Origin: CAVWSM01 sp963799425
GTDB lineage: Bacteria > Actinomycetota > Actinomycetes > Jiangellales > Jiangellaceae
DNA: 64,000 nt
Assembly (NCBI GenBank): GCA_963799425.1
Contig: CAWCXA010000016.1
Span: 372,001-436,000, forward strand
Reading direction: 5' to 3'
The stretch's first letter is position 1; each line of letters begins with the position of its first letter. Of this stretch, positions 8,949-16,207 are shown one piece after another. The notes beneath the pieces are model-generated. The model was not told where the DNA came from. It saw nothing but the letters and a program-made list of their open reading frames with translations, and searched no databases. The translations under genes and the position numbers were made by a program.

Positions 8949-9984
8949 CCGCGTCAAGCAAGGGGCGAAGCATGATCACCTCGTCGCGGTCGTCGCCTGG
9001 GGCAACGCGGATGGTCGCCGGTACGCGCCCGACTTCCACATAGCCGCACCGGTCATAGAACGTGCCCAGCCCCAGGCCCTCGCGGTAGGTGAGCCGCAAC
9101 GCCTCGAGCCCGAGGTCACGGGCGATGCCGTGGATGCCGGCGACCAGGACGCGACCAAGACCGGCGCCTTGGTACCGCGGGTGCACCTGCAACCGGACGA
9201 GCTTGCCCCAGTGTGCGAACAGCGGGTTGGTCGTGCGCTCGATGAAGCCAAATCCGGCGAGCCGATCGCCCATGCGCACGGCCACGAGCACAGTGCCACG
9301 AGAGCGCATGGCCTCCAGCGCCTCGTCCAACGTGGGCGCGACGTCACTCGCCTCGACCGGAGCGACGAAGCCCACTGCACCACCGTCATTGGTCACGTCG
9401 ACCCAGCACTCGAGCAGCTCCCGGCGCAGCCGCGCGTCCACCGAATCGATGCGCTCGACCCGCGGGCCGTACAGCAGCAGCGACGGCACTCCCTCGTACG
9501 AGATCGTCCTGGCCCGAACGAACCCGCTGCGCTCGGCGACCCGCAACGACGGCTCGTTGACGGGACGAATGATCGCGACGACTGGTAGGTCGGGCCGCTG
9601 CTCGGCAGCGAACACCACCGCCTCGCGTACGACTTCACGCGCCAGACCGCGACCCCACACGCTCGGCCGATAGCGGTAGTAAAGGTTGAGCACCCGCTCA
9701 CCGTCGACGTCCTTGTGCTGGAGGCCCGAGAAGCCGACGACCACGCCGGCCTCCTCGACAGCCCAGTAGCCGAACCCGTGCTCAGCCCAGTGCTCGATCC
9801 AAGCGGTGAGCTGCGCCTCGGTGACTGAGGGATCGCGGTGCGGTCCGGCCGGGTTGAACAGGTTGGTGTCCGGGTCGCCATGGATCTCGAAGGCAGCCGC
9901 CAGATCGTCAATCGTCGGCTGGCGCAGCAGGACGCGGTCGGTCCGCCGGACCGCGCCCGGCATGAGGCCCGTGCTCATCACCAT
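8920..9984 (-). CDS. Tandem-domain GNAT N-acetyltransferase
   Basis: 354 residues from the ATG at 9984, which has an excellent GGGGAGGT site; an ATG/GTG extension further upstream lacks one. Two complete GNAT folds are fused. The first (about 12-170) is RimJ/L-like, with the acetyl-CoA loop region WGRGLAREVVREAVVFA and NEPSLRVAERSGF. The second (about 180-345) has LQVHPRYQGAGLGRVLVAGI and LGTFYDRCGYVEVGRVP. Both halves keep the Q/RxxGxG/A pyrophosphate loop, so both may bind acetyl-CoA. The acceptor is unknown. The gene lies antisense between the helicase-associated gene and the CGNR-XPB operon. Confidence 0.87.
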   Translation of the reverse strand: MVMSTGLMPGAVRRTDRVLLRQPTIDDLAAAFEIHGDPDTNLFNPAGPHRDPSVTEAQLTAWIEHWAEHGFGYWAVEEAGVVVGFSGLQHKDVDGERVLNLYYRYRPSVWGRGLAREVVREAVVFAAEQRPDLPVVAIIRPVNEPSLRVAERSGFVRARTISYEGVPSLLLYGPRVERIDSVDARLRRELLECWVDVTNDGGAVGFVAPVEASDVAPTLDEALEAMRSRGTVLVAVRMGDRLAGFGFIERTTNPLFAHWGKLVRLQVHPRYQGAGLGRVLVAGIHGIARDLGLEALRLTYREGLGLGTFYDRCGYVEVGRVPATIRVAPGDDRDEVIMLRPLLDAVSPRTRPPS

Positions 9985-10061
9985 CGGGCTACCTCCCCAC
10001 GTAAGGAGCACAATACTCATCTACCGGTTACGCGCCAGACTCTACCCGGTAAGATTCATGC

Positions 10062-10583
10062 ATGGAGTTCGCCTCTTACGCGCGACAGGCTGTGGTGCTC
10101 GCCAACGCCGACCTCGACAGCCTCGACGCGCTGCGCGGCGAGCTGGTCGATCTGCCCTGGTATGTCGACCGGGTAACTGAGCACGACCTCCACATCTTGC
10201 GCAGGACTCAGCCCCGGCTGCGGGCGATTTTCGAGCTGGGCGCCGCAAGCGACGATGACGCGGCCGTCGCAGAGCTCAACGCACTGCTGGCCGAGACGCC
10301 GGTGTCGCCGCGGGTGTCCGGCCACGACTCGAGCTCATGGCACCTGCATGTGACGGGCCCCGGCACCCGACCGGCGCAGGACCTGCTCGCCGAGTCGCTC
10401 ATGGGCCTCGCGATCACGGTCATCGATCATGGTGCCCATCGCCTCGGCGTGTGCGCTTGCGACGACTGCGACGACGTCTACATCGACACATCACCCAACC
10501 GCTCCCGCCGATACTGCTCGGATCGCTGTTCATCACGCGCCAACGTGGCCGCGTTCCGCGCGCGACAGAAGGTACGCCTGTGA
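10062..10583 (+). CDS. CGNR-type zinc-finger protein (ABATE + zf-CGNR)
   Basis: 173 residues. The N-terminal ABATE-type helical domain (SYARQAVVLANADLDSLDAL; LPWYVDRVTEHDLHILRR) is followed by a zinc finger with four cysteines, in CACDDCDDVYID and YCSDRCSSRANVAAFRARQ. The canonical C-G-N-R is replaced here by C-S-S-R, a mild deviation. Such proteins are putative transcription factors. Its stop codon overlaps the GTG start of the XPB gene (GTGA), which means translational coupling and strongly suggests a functional link to that helicase. Confidence 0.88.
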   Translation: MEFASYARQAVVLANADLDSLDALRGELVDLPWYVDRVTEHDLHILRRTQPRLRAIFELGAASDDDAAVAELNALLAETPVSPRVSGHDSSSWHLHVTGPGTRPAQDLLAESLMGLAITVIDHGAHRLGVCACDDCDDVYIDTSPNRSRRYCSDRCSSRANVAAFRARQKVRL

Positions 10584-12244
10584 CCGACGGCCCACTGATC
10601 GTCCAGTCCGACAAGACACTCCTTCTCGAAGTTGACCACCCGCAAGCGGAGGAGTGTCGCCGCGCCATTGCGCCATTCGCCGAGCTCGAGCGGGCACCCG
10701 AGCACATCCACACCTACCGGGTCACCCCTCTTGGCCTGTGGAACGCCCGCGCCGCCGGGCACGACGCCGAGCAGGTCGTCGACACGCTGCTGACCTACAG
10801 CCGGTACGCCGTGCCGCACGCGCTGCTCGTCGACATCGCCGAGACGATGGCGAGGTACGGGCGGCTGCGGCTGGAGACCGACCCCGTGCACGGGCTGGTG
10901 CTGCGCGCCTTCGACCGACCGGTGTTCGAGGAGGTCCTGCGGTCGAAGAAGTCACGACCCCTGTTCGGCACTCGGATCGACGACGACACGATCGCGGTGC
11001 ACCCGAGCGAGCGCGGGCACCTCAAGCAGGTGCTGCTCAAGCTGGGCTGGCCGGCCGAGGACCTCGCGGGCTACGTCGACGGCGAGGCGCACGAGATCGA
11101 TCTCGCGGAGGACGGCTGGACGTTACGCCCCTACCAGCGGGAGGCGGCTGACGGGTTCTGGCACGGCGGCTCGGGGGTAGTCGTCCTTCCCTGTGGCGCG
11201 GGCAAGACCCTGGTCGGCGCGGCCGCAATGGCCCAGGCCAAGGCGACCACGCTGATCCTCGTCACCAACACCGTGGCGGCGCGCCAGTGGCGTGACGAGC
11301 TCGTCAAGCGCACCAGCCTGACCGCTGACGAGATCGGCGAGTACTCCGGGGCCAAGAAGGAGATTCGCCCCGTCACGATCGCCACCTACCAGGTGATGAC
11401 AACACGGCGAAAGGGCGTCTACACCCACCTCGAGCTGCTCGATGCGCGTGACTGGGGGCTGATCGTCTACGACGAGGTGCACCTGCTGCCGGCGCCGATC
11501 TTCCGCATGACCGCTGACCTGCAGGCCCGGCGGCGGCTCGGGCTGACCGCGACGCTGGTGCGCGAGGACGGCCGCGAGGACGAGGTGTTCACGCTGATCG
11601 GCCCGAAGCGCTACGACGCGCCGTGGAAGGAGATCGAGGCGCAGGGCTACATCGCCCCCGCCGACTGCGTCGAGGTGCGCGTGACTCTGACTGACTCCGA
11701 ACGGTTGGCGTACGCGGTCGCCGAGCCCGACGAGCGCTACCGCCTTGCCGCAACCGCGGCGTCGAAGACACGCGTGGTCGAGGCACTCGTACGGCAGCAC
11801 GCCGACGAGCCGCTCCTCGTGATCGGGCAGTACATCGACCAGCTCGACGACCTCGCCGCACGGCTGGACGCACCCGTGGTTAAGGGCGAGACGACCGTAC
11901 GGCAGCGCGAGCGGCTGTTCGGCGCGTTCCGCACCGGCGAGCTGAGCCGCCTGGTCGTGAGCAAGGTCGCCAACTTCTCGATCGACCTGCCGGAGGCATC
12001 CGTCGCCGTACAGGTGTCGGGGACCTTCGGCTCACGCCAGGAGGAGGCTCAGCGGCTCGGGCGAGTGCTGCGCCCCAAGGCTGACGGTCGGGGGGCTCGG
12101 TTCTACGCCGTCGTCGCGCGCGACACCGTCGACCAGGACTTCGCGCAGCACCGGCAACGGTTCCTTGCGGAGCAGGGCTATGCCTACCGCATCGTCGACG
12201 CCGACGACGTCCTCTACGGCGAAGGTGTCGGCGACACGGGCTGA
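10580..12244 (+). CDS. DNA repair helicase XPB (superfamily 2)
   Basis: 554 residues from the GTG at 10580, which overlaps the upstream stop; GAAGG lies ten bases before it. The N-terminal damage-recognition-like part contains LLLEVDHPQAEECRRAIAPF. Motif I is LPCGAGKTLVGAAAM near residue 205. Motif II is DEVH at about 298-301. Motif III is LGLTATLVRED. The second RecA domain carries SKVANFSIDLPEASVAVQVSG and the QEEAQRLGRVLRPK motif VI. Length and motifs match bacterial and archaeal XPB. Known family activity is ATP-dependent 3'-5' DNA unwinding in repair or transcription. Bacterial XPB exists in addition to UvrD/Mfd, and its exact job is unsettled. Confidence 0.95.
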   Translation: MTDGPLIVQSDKTLLLEVDHPQAEECRRAIAPFAELERAPEHIHTYRVTPLGLWNARAAGHDAEQVVDTLLTYSRYAVPHALLVDIAETMARYGRLRLETDPVHGLVLRAFDRPVFEEVLRSKKSRPLFGTRIDDDTIAVHPSERGHLKQVLLKLGWPAEDLAGYVDGEAHEIDLAEDGWTLRPYQREAADGFWHGGSGVVVLPCGAGKTLVGAAAMAQAKATTLILVTNTVAARQWRDELVKRTSLTADEIGEYSGAKKEIRPVTIATYQVMTTRRKGVYTHLELLDARDWGLIVYDEVHLLPAPIFRMTADLQARRRLGLTATLVREDGREDEVFTLIGPKRYDAPWKEIEAQGYIAPADCVEVRVTLTDSERLAYAVAEPDERYRLAATAASKTRVVEALVRQHADEPLLVIGQYIDQLDDLAARLDAPVVKGETTVRQRERLFGAFRTGELSRLVVSKVANFSIDLPEASVAVQVSGTFGSRQEEAQRLGRVLRPKADGRGARFYAVVARDTVDQDFAQHRQRFLAEQGYAYRIVDADDVLYGEGVGDTG

Positions 12245-12742
12245 GTGTCCGGAGCCACACGTCCTATGCACGGCGTTCCCGCGGGAACGCTCTTGCTCGG
12301 TCTGCGGCTCCCTGTTGAGTTGGCTCCGACTGTTGCGCAGGCTGCCCGTGGATGCTGTTGAGGCTTCTCGGAGGTCGACCGGGTAGCCAGTCCTGGGCGG
12401 TCATGAGGTGTGCGCCGGACGGGTCAGCACTGTCCTGGGAGCGACGGGTGGTCTTGACGAACGTTGTTGCTGGACCAGCGACGGTGTTCTCGACCCAGCG
12501 GCCTGGGGGCCGTGGTGCAGTTCGTGGTGGCGCTCAGTTGCTTGTTGGCTCCATTCGACCGGAACCCGACTGCTTGCAGCAGGATCGACGGCTTCCTAGC
12601 GGCAAGGTTAGGCACGGTCTTACTGGTCGTTTCAAGAATGACGACGCCGCGTCATCCGAATGCGCGCGGCCCGGCCGCGCGCCCGTCGCGTCGGCTATGA
12701 AATCGCTGTCCGGTTGCCGGAGCACAGTGATAGACAGCCGGG
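12245..12742. other. Gene-poor stretch with palindromes
   Basis: No reading frame in these 498 bases has protein-like composition or a ribosome site. It contains one copy of the 16-bp palindrome (12274-12289) and a GC hairpin with 10-bp arms at 12662-12671 and 12673-12682, upstream of the mycothiol-dependent enzyme gene. The stretch around 12420-12620 looks like decayed coding sequence, but I could not assign it to a family. Confidence 0.6.
12274..12289. repeat. 16-bp palindrome CGTTCCCGCGGGAACG, copy 1
   Basis: A perfect palindrome identical to the copies at 13777-13792 and 13881-13896. It lies 30 bases after the XPB stop codon. It is symmetrical enough to be the site of a dimeric regulator, or a repeat arm. 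The flanking bases are not shared between copies beyond two bases. Confidence 0.85.
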
Positions 12743-13537
12743 GTGGAAAATACGCTGGAGTTCCCCGATCTGCTGCGGCTGATCGACGAACGGTCGACCG
12801 CCTTCCGCGCTGCGGTCTCCTCCGCGCCCAATCTCGAGGTGCAGGTGCCGACCTGTCCCGAGTGGACGCTGTTCGATCTGGTGCAGCACCTGGGCGAGGG
12901 GCGCCGCTCCTGGGCCGCCACCGTCGCCGCAGGGCCTGCCGCCGCCAAGTCCGTGTCGGAGGGCCCGGCTGCGCCTCGGGAGCGCGAGGCGCTGCTGGCC
13001 TGGTTGGCCGCATCGACGCAGCAGCTGCTGGACGCACTGCGGGAGGCCGGCCCGGATCGGGGTTGCTGGACGTGGTGGGGTACGTCGCAGTCGCCGCAGA
13101 CCTGCGGTGCCGTCGCCCGACACCAGCTCCAGGAGATCGCGGTGCACACCTACGACGCGCAGGTCAGCGTGGGCGGCCCGCAGCCGCTGCCGGAGGAGGC
13201 GGCGCTAGACGGTGTCGACGAGTTTCTGTCCACCTGCTGCGCAACGACGGCCGCCTGGCCGCACGAGCCCGCTGCCGTCGATTACCACAGCACCGAGGGC
13301 CGCTCCTGGCGCCTCTGGCTCTCCGCCGACGGCGCACGGACCGCCCGCGTGCCCGAACCCGGCACAATGCCGGCCACCGCTGCCGGCGAGGACCCGGACG
13401 CGGCCGACGCCTCCGCCCGAGGCACGGCCAGTGAGCTGGTCCTGGCGATGTACGGCCGTCTTCCGGTGGACTCCTTGAAGCTCGACGGCGACCGACGTCT
13501 GTTCGACCTGCTCGTGGCCTGGGACCCGGGGGCGTAG
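12743..13537 (+). CDS. Maleylpyruvate-isomerase-family mycothiol-dependent enzyme
   Basis: 264 residues starting at GTG 12743. The N-terminal DinB-like four-helix bundle contains VPTCPEWTLFDLVQHLGEGRR (first metal-ligand His) and GAVARHQLQEIAVHTYDAQV (Glu and His ligands). A C-terminal SCP2-like/MDMPI_C domain follows (LWLSADGARTARV; GTASELVLAMYGRLPVDSL). Known relatives use mycothiol as cofactor, as in maleylpyruvate isomerase, or act in mycothiol-linked detoxification. The gene stands alone between two gene-poor stretches that carry the repeated 16-bp palindrome. The substrate is unknown. Confidence 0.88.
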   Translation: MENTLEFPDLLRLIDERSTAFRAAVSSAPNLEVQVPTCPEWTLFDLVQHLGEGRRSWAATVAAGPAAAKSVSEGPAAPREREALLAWLAASTQQLLDALREAGPDRGCWTWWGTSQSPQTCGAVARHQLQEIAVHTYDAQVSVGGPQPLPEEAALDGVDEFLSTCCATTAAWPHEPAAVDYHSTEGRSWRLWLSADGARTARVPEPGTMPATAAGEDPDAADASARGTASELVLAMYGRLPVDSLKLDGDRRLFDLLVAWDPGA

Positions 13538-13776
13538 GACCTGACGGTGCGCCACCTCCTGCGCCCCGGGCCGACGGGACACGACTGCTCAGCTCCGCCA
13601 GCAGCCCCCCGGAGATCCATCGTCACACCGTGCGCGCGCTCATCGGGCACGATCGCAAGATCGAAGATGACAAGATCAACCATCCGACCATCGGCATGTC
13701 CGCGCTCATCCGACCGCGAGATCCTGGCGCCACCTGTTTGAAAGTGAAGAAGTCGGTCGGCTGAGTTTCGCGTTGG

Positions 13777-13792
13777 CGTTCCCGCGGGAACG
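13777..13792. repeat. 16-bp palindrome CGTTCCCGCGGGAACG, copy 2
   Basis: Perfect copy, 104 bases before copy 3. Ten turns of B-DNA are about 105 bases, so the two sites would lie on the same helix face. This fits, but does not prove, cooperative binding by a regulator. Confidence 0.85.
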
Positions 13793-13880
13793 TCCTTCCG
13801 ATTCAGTGGTCGCTGGGCGCGAGAACGGAGGTGATTTTGCGGCCAGCCGCGCCGAACGGCACCAAACAGCCGACCCTAAG

Positions 13881-13896
13881 CGTTCCCGCGGGAACG
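13881..13896. repeat. 16-bp palindrome CGTTCCCGCGGGAACG, copy 3
   Basis: Perfect copy, about 120 bases upstream of the start chosen for the DUF1579-like gene, so within plausible operator distance of its promoter. Confidence 0.85.
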
Positions 13897-14016
13897 TCTC
13901 GGACTGACTCCGCTGCGTATCTTCGCGTTTCGAGGAGGACAACCGTCATTTCTCGCGGAGCTACCAAGCAGAGTGAGTGATCGACCCTGTCAGTGCCCAG
14001 GTTTAGCGTGCCCAAC

Positions 14017-14478
14017 ATGACGAACCGTGACTTCGATTTTCTGGCCGGGCACTGGGACAGCCGCCAACGGCGACTGGTCAAGGTGCTGGCAGGTCAAGAC
14101 GAGTGGTACGAGTTCGACGCCACCCTCGACTGCCAGGTGCTTCTCGATGGCGACGCAACCTTCGACGTGCTCCGCGCGCCGGAACGTGACATCGAGGGCA
14201 TCACGCTTCGGCTCTACAGCCCCGGGGAGGAGGTGTGGCGAATCTGGTGGGCGGCCAAGGCCAGCGGCGGCCAGTTGGACGTGCCGGTCGTGGGCCGATT
14301 CGACAACGGGACCGGCACCTTCGAGTGCGACGACACCTGGGAGGGTAGGCCGGTTCGCGTGCGGTATGTGTGGTCGAAGACCGACACCCCGCATCCTCAG
14401 TGGGAACAGGCCTTCTCCGTCGATGGCGGAAAGACCTGGGAGATCAACTGGGTGGGCACCTTCACTCGGCGCTCATAG
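14017..14478 (+). CDS. DUF1579/lipocalin-like hypothetical protein
   Basis: 153 residues from ATG 14017 (MTNRDFDFLAGHWDSRQRRL); GTG starts at 13993 and 14008 are possible but add non-conserved residues. The opening RDFDFLAGHW and the later LYSPGEEVWRIWWAAKASG, FECDDTWEGRPVRVRYVWS and WEQAFSVDGGKTWEINW are typical of small beta-barrel proteins (DUF1579-like, lipocalin/THAP-fold). These have a conserved WEQAFS..G..WE..W end. No catalytic residues are evident and the function is unknown. It is followed, 45 bases on, by the pentapeptide-repeat gene. Confidence 0.7.
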   Translation: MTNRDFDFLAGHWDSRQRRLVKVLAGQDEWYEFDATLDCQVLLDGDATFDVLRAPERDIEGITLRLYSPGEEVWRIWWAAKASGGQLDVPVVGRFDNGTGTFECDDTWEGRPVRVRYVWSKTDTPHPQWEQAFSVDGGKTWEINWVGTFTRRS

Positions 14479-14523
14479 GCACCCGATCGGGCCACCGCCT
14501 ACGCCTTCGGCCAGACTCGAGGA

Positions 14524-15355
14524 GTGACCGGCTCAGAGTTCCCAGTTGACCTTCGGGCTGACTGCTCCCAGTGCTTCGGGCTGTGCTGCGTCGTCCCGGC
14601 GTTCACCGCCTCGGCCGACTTCGCCATCAACAAGCCCGCCGGTCAGCCGTGCCCGAACCTCCAGTCCGACTTTCGATGCTCGATCCACGAAGAGCTTCGG
14701 CCGCGAGGGTTCCCGGGTTGCGCCGTGTACGACTGCTTCGGTGCCGGTCAGAAGGTTGCGCAGGACATCTACGACGGGCACGACTGGCGGCAGTCCCCGC
14801 AGATCGCCGAGCAGATGTTCGCGGTGTTCCCGATCATGCGCGACCTGCACGAGCTGCTCTGGTACCTGAACGAGGCGCTTGCCCTGCCCGCGGCGGCAAC
14901 GCTGCACGGTGAGTTGGGCTCAGCGCTCGCCACGACCGAGGCGCTCACCAAGCTCGAGCCTGCGTTGCTGGTCGGCCTGGACTCCAAGGCACACCAGCGC
15001 GGCATCAGTGAGCTGCTGACGCGGACAAGTGAGGCCGCACGAGCAGACGTGATGCGAGTCGACACAGATCTCAGAGGCGCCGACCTGATGGGTCGTGACC
15101 TGTCAGGTCAGGATCTGCGTGGCGCCAACCTCCGAGGCGCCTACCTCATCGGCGCAAACCTCCGCAATGCGGATCTGAGTCTGGCCGACCTCATCGGCGC
15201 TGACCTTCGAGGCGCAGACCTTGAGCGGAGCCAATACGGCGACCAGCCTGTTCCTCACCCAGTTCCAGGTCAACGCGGCCCGCGGCGACTCGAGCACCAG
15301 GTTGCCGATGCCGCTGACCCGCCCTTCTTACTGGTCGACCAGGTCGCGGCAATGA
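14524..15355 (+). CDS. Pentapeptide-repeat protein, frameshifted near its 3' end
   Basis: Starts at GTG 14524. The N-terminal cysteine-rich part (DCSQCFGLCCVVPAF; CPNLQSDFRCSIHEEL; GCAVYDCFGAG) is that of a known actinobacterial pentapeptide-repeat family. A(D/N)LxG repeats run from about residue 180 to 233 (GADLMGRDLSGQDLRGANLR). At about 15220-15222 the frame slips: 'gaccttgagcgg' has one base too many for DLSG. In the other frame the protein continues SGANTATSLFLTQFQVNAAR and GDSSTRLP, and stops at 15355. This ending is family-like, so the slip is a recent mutation or a sequencing error. The uncorrected frame runs on, meaninglessly, to 16305 across the opposite-strand DivIVA gene. Confidence 0.8.
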
Positions 15356-15360
15356 GGCGA

Positions 15361-16104
15361 CTAATGCCCGCGGGGCTGCCCGCCCAACACGTCGACTCGC
15401 ACGCCGCGCCGAGCGAGCTCATGGTCCAGGGCGCCGAATTCCTCGATGAGGGCAGAGAGGAACTCATCGACCTCCTGCATGTCATAACCCTCACGCAGCC
15501 GAACAGTCGTGAACTCGACGTTGTCGATGTGGTCACTGCGCAGCCCCACGCCGAGGAACGTCACCGCGTCGCCCGCCACCAACCGCGTCCGCGCATCGAG
15601 CCGCAGCTGCAGGTTGCGCCGGGCGATATCGAGAAACTCGTCAACCTCTTGCATGTCATAGCCTTCACGCACACGCGTCGTGGTGAACTGCACGGCGTCG
15701 ATCGTGTTGGGCGTGACCGCCGGCTGCGCGGGCTCACTCATTGGTGGCTTTACCGTGTGTGGTTGGCTGACCACGCGTACACGGTGCCGCGTCAGCTGGT
15801 AGTCCAGGTCGCGATAGCGCTCCGCGATCAAGGCAACGAACGCGTCGACCTCTGCGACGTCGTACCCCTCGTGCAGTCGCACCTTGGGAAATCGAGTCGC
15901 GCGGACCTCCGCGTCGGTGAGCGCTACCTGCAGGGGCATCGGGTCGGCACCGGTGCGCACACTGTCGAGCGCCGCGAGCCTGATCTGCAGATCGGACTCG
16001 GCAAGATCCATGAAGGCATCAACAGACTGCATGTCATAGCCACGCTTGACTCGCACGGTGCTGAACTCTGCGGCATCGACGGCCGCCGGAGTCAACGGTT
16101 CCAC
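15361..16104 (-). CDS. DivIVA-domain protein with four tandem DivI1A motifs
   Basis: 247 residues containing four copies of the short DivI1A motif F-x-x-x-R-x-x-x-G-Y-D-x-x-x-V-D-x-F. They lie at residues 14-35 (FSTVRVKRGYDMQSVDAFMD), 72-93 (FPKVRLHEGYDVAEVDAFVA), 140-161 (FTTTRVREGYDMQEVDEFLD) and 198-219 (FTTVRLREGYDMQEVDEFLS). The spacings 58, 68 and 58 show a duplicated two-motif unit. Each is followed by a short helix, but there is no long coiled coil as in Wag31. The DivIVA N-terminal motif is a membrane-curvature-binding element, so a multivalent peptide-like membrane or polar adaptor is plausible. It ends six bases from the corrected pentapeptide gene (convergent). Confidence 0.85.
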   Translation of the reverse strand: MEPLTPAAVDAAEFSTVRVKRGYDMQSVDAFMDLAESDLQIRLAALDSVRTGADPMPLQVALTDAEVRATRFPKVRLHEGYDVAEVDAFVALIAERYRDLDYQLTRHRVRVVSQPHTVKPPMSEPAQPAVTPNTIDAVQFTTTRVREGYDMQEVDEFLDIARRNLQLRLDARTRLVAGDAVTFLGVGLRSDHIDNVEFTTVRLREGYDMQEVDEFLSALIEEFGALDHELARRGVRVDVLGGQPRGH

Positions 16105-16127
16105 TCCGGGTCTCTCCCATCCCGCCA

Positions 16128-16160
16128 GGGGCTTACCGGCAAGTGCCGTGGCGTTATCCT
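16128..16160 (+). promoter_or_regulatory. Rifamycin-associated element (RAE)-like inverted repeat plus -10 box
   Basis: GGGGCTTACCGGCAAGTGCC at 16128-16147 closely matches the 19-bp RAE consensus GGGGCTTGCGGCAAGCCCC, as I remember it. The match is GGGGCTT then CGGCAAG, with one extra base in the centre and a weaker right end. TATCCT at 16155-16160 makes a good -10 hexamer, seven bases on. The HelR start codon is 48 bases further. RAEs control rifamycin-inducible resistance genes in actinomycetes, and finding one in front of a HelD/HelR-type gene agrees with known biology. Confidence 0.7.
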
Positions 16161-16207
16161 GCCGCGAATTTGCCTGGACGGCAGCCCGATCCGCCGACTA
16201 AGGTCAC

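Larger units (their letters stand above)
13538..14016. other. Gene-poor stretch with two palindrome copies
   Basis: These 479 bases hold no convincing gene. A short open segment at about 13610-13764 (read HRHTVRALIGHDRKIEDD, ending in a stop) has protein-like composition but no start or family, and may be a gene remnant. Two copies of the 16-bp palindrome lie 104 bases apart, directly in front of the DUF1579-like gene. Confidence 0.55.

Noticed and set aside
12352..13434. 360-aa plus-strand frame
   Set aside because: Overlaps the mycothiol-dependent enzyme in another frame, with Arg/Gly-rich noise sequence.
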